Shown one piece after another: positions 45,216-53,837 of a stretch of 64,000 nt of DNA. A model generated the notes under the pieces. That model was given only the letters and a program-made list of their open reading frames with translations. It had not been told where the DNA came from and did not search any database. A program made the translations under genes and the position numbers. Source of the DNA: Pseudomonas oryzihabitans NBRC 102199 (GTDB lineage: Bacteria; Pseudomonadota; Gammaproteobacteria; Pseudomonadales; Pseudomonadaceae); NCBI RefSeq assembly GCF_000730625.1, contig NZ_BBIT01000013.1:1-64000 (forward strand). Direction: 5' to 3'. How positions within the stretch are numbered: the stretch's first letter is position 1; each line of letters begins with the position of its first letter.

Positions 45216-47057
45216 ATGCAACACGCCGATCTGATCCTGCACAACGGCAAGCTCCACACCGTCGATCCCGAGCGCCCCGAAGCGACCGCGGTCGCCATCA
45301 GGGACGGCGTCTTTATCGCCGTGGGCAGTGACAGCGACGTCATGGCCTATCGCGGCCCTGCCACCCAGGTGGTCGACCTGCGCGGGCGCCGCGCCATTCC
45401 CGGCCTCAACGACTCCCACCTGCACCTGATCCGCGGCGGTCTCAACTACAACCTGGAGCTGCGCTGGGAGGGCGTGCCCTCGCTGGCGGATGCCCTGCGC
45501 ATGCTCAAGGACCAGGCCGAGCGCACCCCGGCGCCCCAGTGGGTGCGGGTGGTGGGCGGCTGGAACGAATTCCAGTTCGCCGAGCGCCGCCTGCCGACCC
45601 TGGACGAACTCAACCAGGCGGCGCCGGACACCCCGGTGTTCATTCTCCACCTCTACGACCGGGCGCTGCTCAATCGCGCCGCCCTGCGGGTCGTGGGCTA
45701 CACCAGGGACACGCCCAATCCGCCAGGCGGCGAGATCCAGCGCGATGCCCGCGGCGAGCCCACCGGCATGCTCATCGCCCGGCCCAACGCCATGATCCTC
45801 TACGCCACCCTGGCCAAGGGGCCCAAGCTGCCGCTGGAATACCAGGTCAATTCCACCCGCCAGTTCATGCGCGAACTCAATCGCCTGGGGCTGACCAGCG
45901 CCATCGACGCCGGCGGCGGCTTCCAGAACTACCCGGACGACTATCAGGTGATCCAGGAACTGGCCGACGCCGACCAGCTCACCGTGCGCATCGCCTACAA
46001 CCTCTTCACCCAGCGGCCCAAGGAAGAGCTGACCGACTTCAAGAACTGGACCAGCAGCGTCACCCTGCACCAGGGCACCGACTTCCTCCGCCACAACGGC
46101 GCCGGCGAGATGCTGGCCTTCTCGGCGGCCGACTTCGAGGACTTCCTCGAACCGCGCCCGGACCTGCCGCCCACCATGGAAGCCGATCTGGAACCCGTGG
46201 TGCGCCACCTGGTGGAGCAGCGCTGGCCGTTCCGCCTGCACGCCACCTACGACGAATCCATCTCGCGGATGCTCGACGTCTTCGAGAGGGTCAACCGCGA
46301 CGTGCCCTTCAACGGCCTGCCCTGGTTCTTCGACCACGCCGAGACCATCAGCCCGCGCAACATCGAGCGGGTCAAGGCGCTCGGCGGCGGCATCGCCATC
46401 CAGGACCGCATGGCCTTCCAGGGCGAATACTTCGTCGACCGCTATGGCGCCCAGGCGGCCGAGCAGACCCCGCCGATCCAGCGGATGCTGGCCGAAGGCG
46501 TGCCGGTGGGTGCGGGGACCGACGCCACCCGCGTCTCCAGCTACAACCCCTGGACCTCGCTGTACTGGCTGGTCAGTGGTCGTACCGTCGGCGGTCTCGC
46601 GCTCTATCAGGAAGGTCTGCCACGGGCCACCGCGCTGCAGCTGTTCACCCAAGGCAGCGCCTGGTTCTCCTCGGAGCAGGGCAAGAAGGGCCAGCTGCGG
46701 GTGGGCCAGCTGGCCGACGTGGCGGTGCTCTCGGCGGACTTCTTCACGGTCGAGGAAGAGGCCATCAAGCACCTGGAGTCGGTGCTCACCGTGGTTGGTG
46801 GCCGCATCGTCCATGGCGCCGAGGAATTCGATCGTCTGGGTCCGCCGCCCTTGCCGGTCACCCCGGACTGGTCGCCGGTGGTCAAGGTGCCCGGTCACTG
46901 GAAACCCGGTGCGCCCCTGCAGGCCGCCGTGCATCAGTGCGCCGGTGCCTGTGCCGTGCATGGCCACGGCCATGAGCGGGCGCGCCAGAGCCGGGTGCCG
47001 GTGAGCGACTTCAGTGGCTTCTGGGGCGCCTTCGGCTGCTCCTGCTTCAGCTTCTGA
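45216..47057 (+). CDS. YtcJ-like amidohydrolase with Cys/His-rich C-terminal tail
   Basis: The 613-residue metal-dependent hydrolase has N-terminal ADLILHNGKLHTVDP, the binuclear-site start PGLNDSHLHLIRGG (about 66-79), later WPFRLHATYDES and WFFDHAETIS histidines, and GAGTDATRVSSYNPW for the catalytic Asp. A tail of about 45 residues carries CAGACAVHGHGHE and ends GAFGCSCFSF, resembling a metal-binding element. There is no signal peptide. The substrate is unknown; the surrounding hydrolases and exporter suggest breakdown of an amide or cyclic compound. Confidence 0.88.
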   Translation: MQHADLILHNGKLHTVDPERPEATAVAIRDGVFIAVGSDSDVMAYRGPATQVVDLRGRRAIPGLNDSHLHLIRGGLNYNLELRWEGVPSLADALRMLKDQAERTPAPQWVRVVGGWNEFQFAERRLPTLDELNQAAPDTPVFILHLYDRALLNRAALRVVGYTRDTPNPPGGEIQRDARGEPTGMLIARPNAMILYATLAKGPKLPLEYQVNSTRQFMRELNRLGLTSAIDAGGGFQNYPDDYQVIQELADADQLTVRIAYNLFTQRPKEELTDFKNWTSSVTLHQGTDFLRHNGAGEMLAFSAADFEDFLEPRPDLPPTMEADLEPVVRHLVEQRWPFRLHATYDESISRMLDVFERVNRDVPFNGLPWFFDHAETISPRNIERVKALGGGIAIQDRMAFQGEYFVDRYGAQAAEQTPPIQRMLAEGVPVGAGTDATRVSSYNPWTSLYWLVSGRTVGGLALYQEGLPRATALQLFTQGSAWFSSEQGKKGQLRVGQLADVAVLSADFFTVEEEAIKHLESVLTVVGGRIVHGAEEFDRLGPPPLPVTPDWSPVVKVPGHWKPGAPLQAAVHQCAGACAVHGHGHERARQSRVPVSDFSGFWGAFGCSCFSF

Positions 47058-47068
47058 GGAGCGCCGCC

Positions 47069-48664
47069 ATGACCGCCGCCGCCGTGACTCCCAACGCCGC
47101 CTCGCCCTGGCAGCCGCTGCGCCAGCGCACCTTTCGCTGGTTGTGGCTGGCCAGCATCGCCTCCAACATCGGTACCTGGATGCACGAGGTGGGCGCCGGC
47201 TGGCTGATGACCTCGCTGTCCGCCAGCCCCCTGGCGGTGGCCCTGGTGCAGGTGGCGGGGGCGTTGCCGATGTTCCTACTGGCGCTGCCGGCCGGCGCCC
47301 TGGCCGACATCGTCGACCGGCGCCGCTATCTGCTCGGCGTGCAGCTGTGGATGGCCGCGGTGGCCCTGGCCCTGGCCGGCCTGACCCTGGCCGGCTGGAT
47401 GACCGTACCGCTGCTGCTGGGCCTGACCCTGGCCATGGGCGTGGGCACCGCGCTGATGCTGCCGGCCTGGTCGGCGCTGACCCCCGAGCTGGTCGACAAG
47501 AGCGAGTTGCCCGCTGCCATCGCCCTGTCCAGCCTGGGCATGAACGTGGCCCGCGCCCTCGGCCCGGCCCTGGCCGGGGTGCTGGTCAGCCTGGCCGGTC
47601 CCTGGCTGACCTTCGCCCTCAATGCCGTCTCCTTTTTTGCCGTGATCGTCGCGCTCCTGACCTGGCGACGCCAACCTGCAGCCGCCGTGCTGCCCGCGGA
47701 GCGCCTGCTGGGCGCCGTCCGGGTCGGCTTCCGCTATGCCCGCAGCTCGCTCCAGCTGCAGGTGGTGCTGGCCCGGACCGCCGCGTTTTTCCTCGGCGCC
47801 AGTGCCGGCATGGCCCTGCTGCCCCTGCTGGTACGCCAGGCCCTGCAGGGCACCGCCCTGGATTTCGGCATCCTGCTCGGCTGTGTCGGCCTGGGCGCCA
47901 TCGGCGGCGCCATGCTCCTGCCGCGCCTGCGTGAAAGACTCTCCAGCGACCTGCTGGTGGCCGGCGCCAGTGCCCTCTATGCGCTGGTCCTGCTCGGCCT
48001 GGCCTGGATCCGCGACTTCGCCTGGCTGTTGCCGGTGATGCTGGCCAGCGGCCTGGCCTGGATCGCCGTGCTCTCCAGCCTGCAGGTGGCCGCCCAGACC
48101 GCCGTACCCGCCTGGGTGCGCGCCCGCGCCCTGGCCGTCTATATCCTGGTGTTCTTCGGCACCAGCGCCCTGGGCGGCTTCCTCTGGGGCGCCCTGGCCA
48201 GTCATTTCTCCCTGAGCGTGGCGCTGAGCGCGGCGGCCGGGGTGCTGCTGGCCGGCATCGGGCTGACCTGGCGCCTGCGCCTGCCGGTCACCCCGGCGGC
48301 GGACATCGCGCCTTCGCTGCACTGGCCGGCGCCCATCCTCGACGACTCCCTGGACCGCGAGCGCGGCCCGGTGATGGTCACCCTGGAATACGACATCGCC
48401 CCCGAGCACGGCCCGGCCTTTCGCCAGGCCATGCAGGCGGTGGGCGCCATGCGCCGGCGCAACGGCGCCTTCTCCTGGGCGCTGCTGCAGGACAGCGCCG
48501 AGCCGCGCCGCTGGCAGGAATTCTTCTGCGACGAATCCTGGCTGGAACACCTGCGCCACCACCACCGCGTCACCCAGGGCGAACAGCGCCTGGAAGCGGC
48601 GGCGCGGCAGTACCAGACCCCCGGCGTACCCATCGCCATCCGCCATCTCCTGGGCGGCGCCTAG
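47069..48664 (+). CDS. MFS transporter (EntS/MFS_3 type) fused to a C-terminal ABM-like domain
   Basis: The first 410 or so residues are a 12-helix MFS exporter (WLWLASIASNIGTWMHEVGA, summarised at about 23-42; ALPAGALADIVDRRRYL is motif A; ALNAVSFFAVIVAL). Residues about 430-531 form a soluble domain (VMVTLEYDIAPEHGPAFRQAM, summarised; WQEFFCDESWLEHLRHHHRV) with ABM-like ferredoxin-fold character. It starts 11 bp after the amidohydrolase gene, so it is in the same operon. Known relatives export siderophores. Confidence 0.85.
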   Translation: MTAAAVTPNAASPWQPLRQRTFRWLWLASIASNIGTWMHEVGAGWLMTSLSASPLAVALVQVAGALPMFLLALPAGALADIVDRRRYLLGVQLWMAAVALALAGLTLAGWMTVPLLLGLTLAMGVGTALMLPAWSALTPELVDKSELPAAIALSSLGMNVARALGPALAGVLVSLAGPWLTFALNAVSFFAVIVALLTWRRQPAAAVLPAERLLGAVRVGFRYARSSLQLQVVLARTAAFFLGASAGMALLPLLVRQALQGTALDFGILLGCVGLGAIGGAMLLPRLRERLSSDLLVAGASALYALVLLGLAWIRDFAWLLPVMLASGLAWIAVLSSLQVAAQTAVPAWVRARALAVYILVFFGTSALGGFLWGALASHFSLSVALSAAAGVLLAGIGLTWRLRLPVTPAADIAPSLHWPAPILDDSLDRERGPVMVTLEYDIAPEHGPAFRQAMQAVGAMRRRNGAFSWALLQDSAEPRRWQEFFCDESWLEHLRHHHRVTQGEQRLEAAARQYQTPGVPIAIRHLLGGA

Positions 48665-48706
48665 CGCAGCCCGTTACCTCATCAACCACCCCCCGAGGAC
48701 TCCACC

Positions 48707-49330
48707 ATGAGCAAGCCCTACAACCGTCTCGACAAGAACGATGCCGTCGTCCTGCTGATCGACCACCAGGCCGGTCTGATCTCCCTGGTGCAGGATTTCA
48801 CCCCCAGCGACTTCAAGAACAACGTCCTGGCTCTGGCCAACAGCGCCAAGTTCTTTGGTCTGCCCACCATCCTCACCACCAGCTTCGAGCAGGGCCCCAA
48901 CGGACCGCTGGTGCCCGAGCTGATCGAGCTGTTCCCCGAGGCGCCGTACATCGCCCGTCCCGGCCAGATCAACGCCTGGGACAACGAAGACTTCGTCGCC
49001 GCCATCAAGGCCACCGGCCGCAAGCAGCTGATCATCGCCGGCGTGGTGACCGACGTCTGCGTGGCCTTCCCGGCGCTGGCCGCCATCGCCGAAGGCTTCG
49101 ACGTCTTCGTGGTGACCGATGCCTCCGGCACCTTCGACAAGACCGTGCAGCAGGCCGCCTGGGCACGCATGAGCGCCGCCGGCGTGCAGCTGATGAACTG
49201 GTTCAGCGTGGCCTGCGAACTGCACCGCGACTGGCGCAACGACATCGAGGGCCTGGGCGCGCTGCTGTCCAACCACATCCCCAACTACCGCAACCTGATG
49301 ACCAGCTACGCCAAGCTGGCCGCCAAGTAA
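48707..49330 (+). CDS. ycaC: YcaC-type isochorismatase-family hydrolase
   Basis: The 207-residue cysteine hydrolase is very close to my memory of E. coli YcaC along its length (KPYNRLDKNDAVVLLIDHQAG, summarised; PYIARPGQINAWDNEDF). The catalytic Asp19 and Cys118 (VTDVCVAFPA) are present. The natural substrate of YcaC is not established. It lies 42 bp after the MFS gene and closes the probable operon. Confidence 0.93.
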   Translation: MSKPYNRLDKNDAVVLLIDHQAGLISLVQDFTPSDFKNNVLALANSAKFFGLPTILTTSFEQGPNGPLVPELIELFPEAPYIARPGQINAWDNEDFVAAIKATGRKQLIIAGVVTDVCVAFPALAAIAEGFDVFVVTDASGTFDKTVQQAAWARMSAAGVQLMNWFSVACELHRDWRNDIEGLGALLSNHIPNYRNLMTSYAKLAAK

Positions 49331-49340
49331 GGTAAACGAA

Positions 49341-49366
49341 GTCAGGCGCCTCTCCCGGCGCCTGAC
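49341..49366 (+). terminator. Hairpin between ycaC and the LysR gene
   Basis: GTCAGGCGCC (49341-49350) pairs perfectly with GGCGCCTGAC (49357-49366) around TCTCCC. Only a short CTTC follows, so termination may be partial. Confidence 0.5.
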
Positions 49367-49383
49367 CTTCGCGGAGGGATGCC

Positions 49384-50292
49384 GTGAACCGCAACGACCT
49401 GCGCCGCATCGACCTGCACCTGCTGGTGGTGTTCGAAAGCCTGATGCACGAGCGCAACCTCACCCGCACCGCGGAAAAGCTCTTTCTTGGCCAGCCGGCC
49501 ATCAGCGCCGCCCTGGTGCGCCTGCGACAGTTCTTCGACGATCCCCTGCTGGTGCGCAGCGGTCGCGCCATGGAGCCCACGCCGCGCGCCCTGGCCATTC
49601 TCGAACGGTTGCGTCCGGCCCTGGACGGCCTGTCCAATGCCTTGAGCGAGGTCGACGACTTCGACCCCGGCGCAAGTCGCGCGGTGTTTCGCCTGGGCAT
49701 GTCCGACGACGTCGAGTGCGGCCTGCTGCCGCCGCTGCTGGCCCATCTGCGCGAGGTGGCGCCGCACTGCGTGCTGGTGGTGCGCAACGCCAACTTCCTG
49801 CTCCTGCCCGGGCTGCTGGCCAGTGGCGAGGTGTCCCTGGGCATCAGCTACACCACCCAGCTGCCGGCCAACGCCAAGTGCCGCACCCTGAGGCACATCC
49901 GCGCCCTGGTGGTCCGCGCCGACCGCGATCCCGCGCCCCTGACGCTGGACGACTACTGCGCCCGGCCCCATGTGCTGGTGTCCATGTCCGGCGATCTCTG
50001 CGGCAACATCGACGACGACCTGGCGCGCCTCGGCCGCAGTCGCAAGGTGGCCCTGGGCGTCCCCCACTTCAACGGCCTCGGCGCCCTGCTGGCCGGTAGC
50101 GAATTGCTCGCCACGGTGCCCGACTACGCCGCCCGGGCGCTGGCCGCCGGTGGCAGTCTGCGCCTCGAGGAACCGCCGTTTCCCATCGTCCCGGCCAAGC
50201 TGTCGTTGGTCTGGCGCGCGGCCCAGGACCAGGACCCGGGCGAGCGCTGGCTGCGCGGCGAGATCATCAGATTCATGGGCGAGAACCCCTAG
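49384..50292 (+). CDS. LysR-family regulator (NodD/NahR-like)
   Basis: The 302-residue protein begins NRNDLRRIDLHLLVVFESL and has FLGQPAISAALVRLRQFF as recognition helix region and FDDPLLVRSGRAMEPTPRA, all typical of the NodD/NahR/LeuO group whose members often sense aromatic compounds. It is co-oriented with the 43.3-49.3 kb genes and follows ycaC by 53 bp, so it may autoregulate that unit. Confidence 0.9.
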   Translation: MNRNDLRRIDLHLLVVFESLMHERNLTRTAEKLFLGQPAISAALVRLRQFFDDPLLVRSGRAMEPTPRALAILERLRPALDGLSNALSEVDDFDPGASRAVFRLGMSDDVECGLLPPLLAHLREVAPHCVLVVRNANFLLLPGLLASGEVSLGISYTTQLPANAKCRTLRHIRALVVRADRDPAPLTLDDYCARPHVLVSMSGDLCGNIDDDLARLGRSRKVALGVPHFNGLGALLAGSELLATVPDYAARALAAGGSLRLEEPPFPIVPAKLSLVWRAAQDQDPGERWLRGEIIRFMGENP

Positions 50293-50301
50293 CGCCGCGG
50301 C

Positions 50302-50346
50302 CATCAGCGTCGTCGATAAGCGCTATCCGCCGGTACGATTTATGGG
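50302..50346 (+). promoter_or_regulatory. Upstream element shared with the 53.8-kb gene
   Basis: CATCAGCG, TCGAT, CGCTATCC, GG and ACGATTT occur in the same order and spacing here and at 53838-53882, and both lie about 95-99 bp before the start codon of a short exported protein gene. About 34 of 43 positions agree by my count. It may be a common promoter or operator. Confidence 0.4.
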
Positions 50347-50396
50347 GGAGGGGGTTGGCTTCTTAGGATGGCTCCATATTGTTTGGAGCCACTCCC

Positions 50397-50765
50397 ATGA
50401 ATCTCGCCGCCCTTCGTAATACCCTCCGCCTGCTGGCCTGCGCCGGCTTCCTCGCCCTGCTGGCCGGCTGCGCCAGCTCCCACAACGCCTACCTCAGGGA
50501 TGGCAGCACGGCCTACCTGGTGCAGTGCAACGGGGTCTTCGGCAGCTGGTCCGGCTGCGCGGGCGAAGCCGCGGCGCGCTGCCCCACCGGCAGCTATCAG
50601 GTTCTCGCCCGCAACCACCTGGACGGCGCCAGCGAAGCCCAGGCCGAAGCCAGCGTCGCCGGCCAGTCCTACCCGGTGCGCAACCTGCTGGTGCAGTGCC
50701 AGGGCGAACAGCTGGCCTGGCGGGTGGGCAACTTCGTGCGCCAGCAGCCGGTCAGCGAGGGCTGA
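50397..50765 (+). CDS. Small Cys-containing lipoprotein
   Basis: The 122-residue precursor has a lipoprotein signal with lipobox LLAGC (Cys25) followed by ASS, so outer-membrane sorting is likely. The mature part contains LVQCNGVFGSWSGCAGEAAARC, summarised as a C-x-G/SW-x2-C-x3-A-x3-C pattern around residues 46-65 that suggests a disulphide-stabilised small domain, plus a late Cys in LLVQCQGE. Function unknown. GGAG nine bases before the ATG at 50397 sets the start. Confidence 0.8.
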   Translation: MNLAALRNTLRLLACAGFLALLAGCASSHNAYLRDGSTAYLVQCNGVFGSWSGCAGEAAARCPTGSYQVLARNHLDGASEAQAEASVAGQSYPVRNLLVQCQGEQLAWRVGNFVRQQPVSEG

Positions 50766-50823
50766 GGGTAGCTCCGCAGGCCGTCGAGCGTCCTGCCACG
50801 GCTGAACACCGGCTCGAATAACT

Positions 50824-51167
50824 CCCTCTCCCTCCGGGAGAGGGCTGGGGTGAGGGTACGCCCCGCACAACGACCTCACCCCTGGAAAAGGCTGCGCCGT
50901 TTTCCAAGCTACGGTTCAAATAGAGCTGAGCGCCTGCACGGCTAGCCCCCTCTCCCTCCGGGAGAGGGTTGGGGTGAGGGCGCTCCCCGCGCAACGGCGC
51001 CACCCCCGGAAAAGGCTGCGCCGTTTTCCAGGCTACGGTTCAAATAGAGCTGAACGCCTGCACGGCTAGCCCCCTCTCCCTCTGGGAGAGGGTTGGGGTG
51101 AGGGCGCTCCCCGCGCAACAACGTCACCCCTTTGAAAAGGCCGCGCCGTTTTCCAGGCTACGTTTCT
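50824..51167. repeat. Tandem array, 124-bp unit, 2.8 copies
   Basis: The family A palindrome starts at 50824, 50948 and 51072, an exact 124-bp period. Each unit also contains a family B palindrome (50883-50906, 51007-51030, 51134-51154) and the segment GGTTCAAATAGAGCTGA, which is repeated in the first two. The stretch 50766-51218 (453 bp) holds only this array; short open frames across it are repeat-derived. Confidence 0.85.
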
Positions 51168-51218
51168 GCGCGGGCTTTTAGGCGCGGCCGTACCGGCGGA
51201 CCACCCGGCGGTCATTCC

Positions 51219-51569
51219 TCAAACATGCTCCAGGAAATTCAACAGCCTCCCACCAGGATCGCGGACAAAGAAGCGTCTCACGCCCCAGGGCTCCATCACC
51301 GGACCGTACTCCGGCACGTAGCCCGCGCCCTCCAATCGACGCAAGACCTCGTCCAGGTCATCGACCTCCAGCGACAACTCCGGCACCGGCGTGCCCGAGC
51401 CACCTTCCATCGCGAAGCTGACCTGGGGAGTGGTCTGGCCGGCGCCGACGAAGGTCAGGATCCAGCCATGGTCCATAGCCAGCGTCAGCCCCAGCAGCTC
51501 ACCGTAGAAGACCTTGGCGGCGGCCAATTGCGCGGTGGCGATGTTCGGTACGATGCGCGTGATCTGCAT
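51219..51569 (-). CDS. VOC/glyoxalase-superfamily protein
   Basis: The 116-residue protein has two beta-alpha-beta-beta-beta modules typical of glyoxalase/bleomycin-resistance proteins: RIVPNIATAQLAAAKVFYGELLGL, summarised, in the first and GVRRFFVRDPGGRLLNFLEH in the second, with a conserved Arg-Asp-Pro-x-Gly turn and terminal His. The substrate is unknown; members include lyases, dioxygenases and drug-binding proteins. Confidence 0.88.
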   Translation of the reverse strand: MQITRIVPNIATAQLAAAKVFYGELLGLTLAMDHGWILTFVGAGQTTPQVSFAMEGGSGTPVPELSLEVDDLDEVLRRLEGAGYVPEYGPVMEPWGVRRFFVRDPGGRLLNFLEHV

Positions 51570-51664
51570 GGCTGAAATCTCCGGCGGTACGGGCCTGACA
51601 GCTTAGCAAGGGCCGCTGCCAGGCTGTCACTCGCGTCTCGCGGCGGCCGACCGATGCGCGACAG

Positions 51665-52540
51665 CTAATCCGCCAGCGCCTCTTCCAGTACCTTGAGAAA
51701 TTCCCGGGTCGCCGGCGTCGGCAGGGGCGACCAGATGGCGTGGACGTTACGCTGGGGCGCATCGCTGACCGGCACCCGGGCCAGGCCGGCAAAGGTGCTG
51801 GCGATACTCTGGGGCACCAGGCCGATCGCCAGGCCGCGGCGGACGAAGCGCTCCAGCAACTGCATGTTGCCCGTCTCGAAACGCACCCGATGGGGCAGGC
51901 CCAGAGCGGCGAAGGCCTCGTCGGTTTGCCGCCGCGCGCCGCTGCCCGCGGGCAGGTCCACCAGCGGCAGATCCACCAGCTCGTGCAGCGACAGCCTTTC
52001 TCGCCCCGCCAGGCCGTGCGCGGCGGGCAGCACCGCCACCAGTTCCTCGCTGAGCAGCAGGCGGCTGTCCACCGCTTCCAGGGCCACCTGGCGCGACAGC
52101 CCGATCAGCGCGAAATCCAGTTGCCGCTCGCGCACCGCCGCCAGCAGCGTCTCGCTCTTGTCCTGGCGCAGGCGGATGTCCACCTGGGGATGACGGGCAT
52201 GGAAGGTGGCCAGCAAGTCGACGATATCCAGGCGCGGCACCGAGGAGATCAGGCCCAGCGTCAGGGTGCCGCGAATGGCGCCGACCGCGGCGGCCACGTC
52301 CTGCTGCAAGCGCTCCACCGCCGCCAGCGCCTGGCGCGCATGGACCAGCAAGGCTTCGCCGGAGGGGGTAATGCGCACCTGGCGCGGCAGGCGCTCGAAC
52401 AGGGTGGCGCCCAGCTCGGCTTCCAGGCGGGCGATTTGGTGACTGAGCGCCGACTGCACTACATGGCAACGCTCGGCGGCGCGGGTGAAGTGGCGCTCCT
52501 CGGCCAGGGCGACGGCGAATTCCAGCTGCTTGAGATTCAT
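51665..52540 (-). CDS. LysR-family transcriptional regulator
   Basis: From MNLKQLEFAVALAEE the protein is 291 residues, with winged-helix FTRAAERCHVVQSALSHQIARLE (about 19-41, summarised) and an effector domain (TLGLISSVPRLDIVDLLATF, QLDFALIGLS). An ATG 30 bp upstream (52570) is possible, but homologues usually begin MNLKQL. It is divergent from the MFS gene at 52643. Confidence 0.9.
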   Translation of the reverse strand: MNLKQLEFAVALAEERHFTRAAERCHVVQSALSHQIARLEAELGATLFERLPRQVRITPSGEALLVHARQALAAVERLQQDVAAAVGAIRGTLTLGLISSVPRLDIVDLLATFHARHPQVDIRLRQDKSETLLAAVRERQLDFALIGLSRQVALEAVDSRLLLSEELVAVLPAAHGLAGRERLSLHELVDLPLVDLPAGSGARRQTDEAFAALGLPHRVRFETGNMQLLERFVRRGLAIGLVPQSIASTFAGLARVPVSDAPQRNVHAIWSPLPTPATREFLKVLEEALAD

Positions 52541-52642
52541 GGTGCTATCTTGAAATGAGATCAAAGCCATCTTAACGATTCATTTAACCGATAGCTGCCG
52601 TTGTCCGATACTGGCCAGCCCCTCTCTTGCCGGACCCCGCGG

Positions 52643-53830
52643 ATGTCGAACCCCACGCCTCCTCTCAGCCGCTGGCTGACCCTGCTCATGGCCGTCGCCA
52701 CCGGCATCGCCGTGGCCAGCAATTACTACAACCAACCGCTGCTGCACACCATCGCCCAGCGCTTCGACCTCAGCTACACCCAGGCCGGCAGCATCGTCAC
52801 CACCGCCCAGCTCAGCTACGCCGCCGGACTCCTGCTGCTGGTGCCCCTGGGCGACCTGCTGGAACGCCGGCGACTGATCGTCACCATGAGCGTGATCGCC
52901 GCCGCCGGCCTGGCCCTGAGCGCCACCGCCACCAGTCTGACCTGGCTGCTGCTGGGCACCGCCATGACCGGGCTCTTCTCGGTGGTGGCCCAGGTGCTGG
53001 TGCCCTTCGCCGCGACCCTGGCCGCGCCGGAGCAGCGGGGCAGGGCGGTGGGCACGGTGATGAGCGGCCTCATCCTCGGCATCCTGCTGGCCCGCACCGT
53101 GGCCGGAGCGCTCTCGTCCCTGGGCGACTGGCGCACTGTCTATGCCGTGGCGGCCGGTCTGATGCTGGCCACCGCCCTGGCCCTGCGCCTGGCGCTGCCG
53201 CGCTATCAGCAGTCGGCGGGCCTGAGCTATCCGCGGCTGCTGGGGTCGGTGTTCGAGCTCTTGCGCGACGAGCCCCTGCACCGGCTGCGCACCCTGCTGG
53301 GGTGCCTGGGCTTCGCCGTCTTCGCGGTGTTCTGGACGCCGCTGGCCTTTCTGCTCGCCGCCGAACCCTATGGCTTCAGCGACGGCACCATCGGCCTGTT
53401 CGGTCTCGCCGGCGCCGTGGGCGCCCTGGCCGCCAACCTGGCCGGACGCATGGCCGACCAGGGCAAGGGCAGTCTCGCCACCAGCATCGGCCTGGCCTCC
53501 CTGACCCTGGCCTGGCTACCCCTGGCCTTCGCCCAGCAGTCGCTGGCGGCGCTGCTGGTCGGCATCCTGGTGCTGGATCTCGCCGTGCAGCTCAGCCACG
53601 TGAGCAACCAGAACGTGGTCTATCGGCTGCGCCCGGAAGCGCGCAGCCGCCTCAACGCCGGTTACATGACCGGCTACTTCCTCGGCGGCTCCCTGGGTTC
53701 GTTGCTGTCGGCGCGACTCTACGAACACTTCGGCTGGACCGGCGTGAGCCTGGCCGGGTGCCTGCTGGCGGCCACGGCGCTGGCGGTCTGGGGCCTGTTC
53801 CTCATGCGGCAGCGTCAGGCGCGGGCCTGA
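52643..53830 (+). CDS. MFS transporter, paralogue of the 40.3-kb gene
   Basis: The 395-residue, 12-helix exporter carries SNYYNQPLLHTIAQRF, VPLGDLLERRR (motif A) and GRAVGTVMSGLILGILLAR, matching the gene at 40309 block for block. The start at 52643 is chosen because earlier codons are not hydrophobic or conserved. The divergent LysR gene probably controls it. Confidence 0.88.
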   Translation: MSNPTPPLSRWLTLLMAVATGIAVASNYYNQPLLHTIAQRFDLSYTQAGSIVTTAQLSYAAGLLLLVPLGDLLERRRLIVTMSVIAAAGLALSATATSLTWLLLGTAMTGLFSVVAQVLVPFAATLAAPEQRGRAVGTVMSGLILGILLARTVAGALSSLGDWRTVYAVAAGLMLATALALRLALPRYQQSAGLSYPRLLGSVFELLRDEPLHRLRTLLGCLGFAVFAVFWTPLAFLLAAEPYGFSDGTIGLFGLAGAVGALAANLAGRMADQGKGSLATSIGLASLTLAWLPLAFAQQSLAALLVGILVLDLAVQLSHVSNQNVVYRLRPEARSRLNAGYMTGYFLGGSLGSLLSARLYEHFGWTGVSLAGCLLAATALAVWGLFLMRQRQARA

Positions 53831-53837
53831 ACGCCAT

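Noticed and set aside
45075-46973. Minus-strand open frame (632 codons) opposite the amidohydrolase gene
   Set aside because: The amidohydrolase on the plus strand has complete metal-site motifs and good spacing; the antisense frame has none.
50824-51167. Possible CRISPR array
   Set aside because: The units are 124 bp, the supposed spacers are themselves repeated and palindromic, and no cas gene is present.
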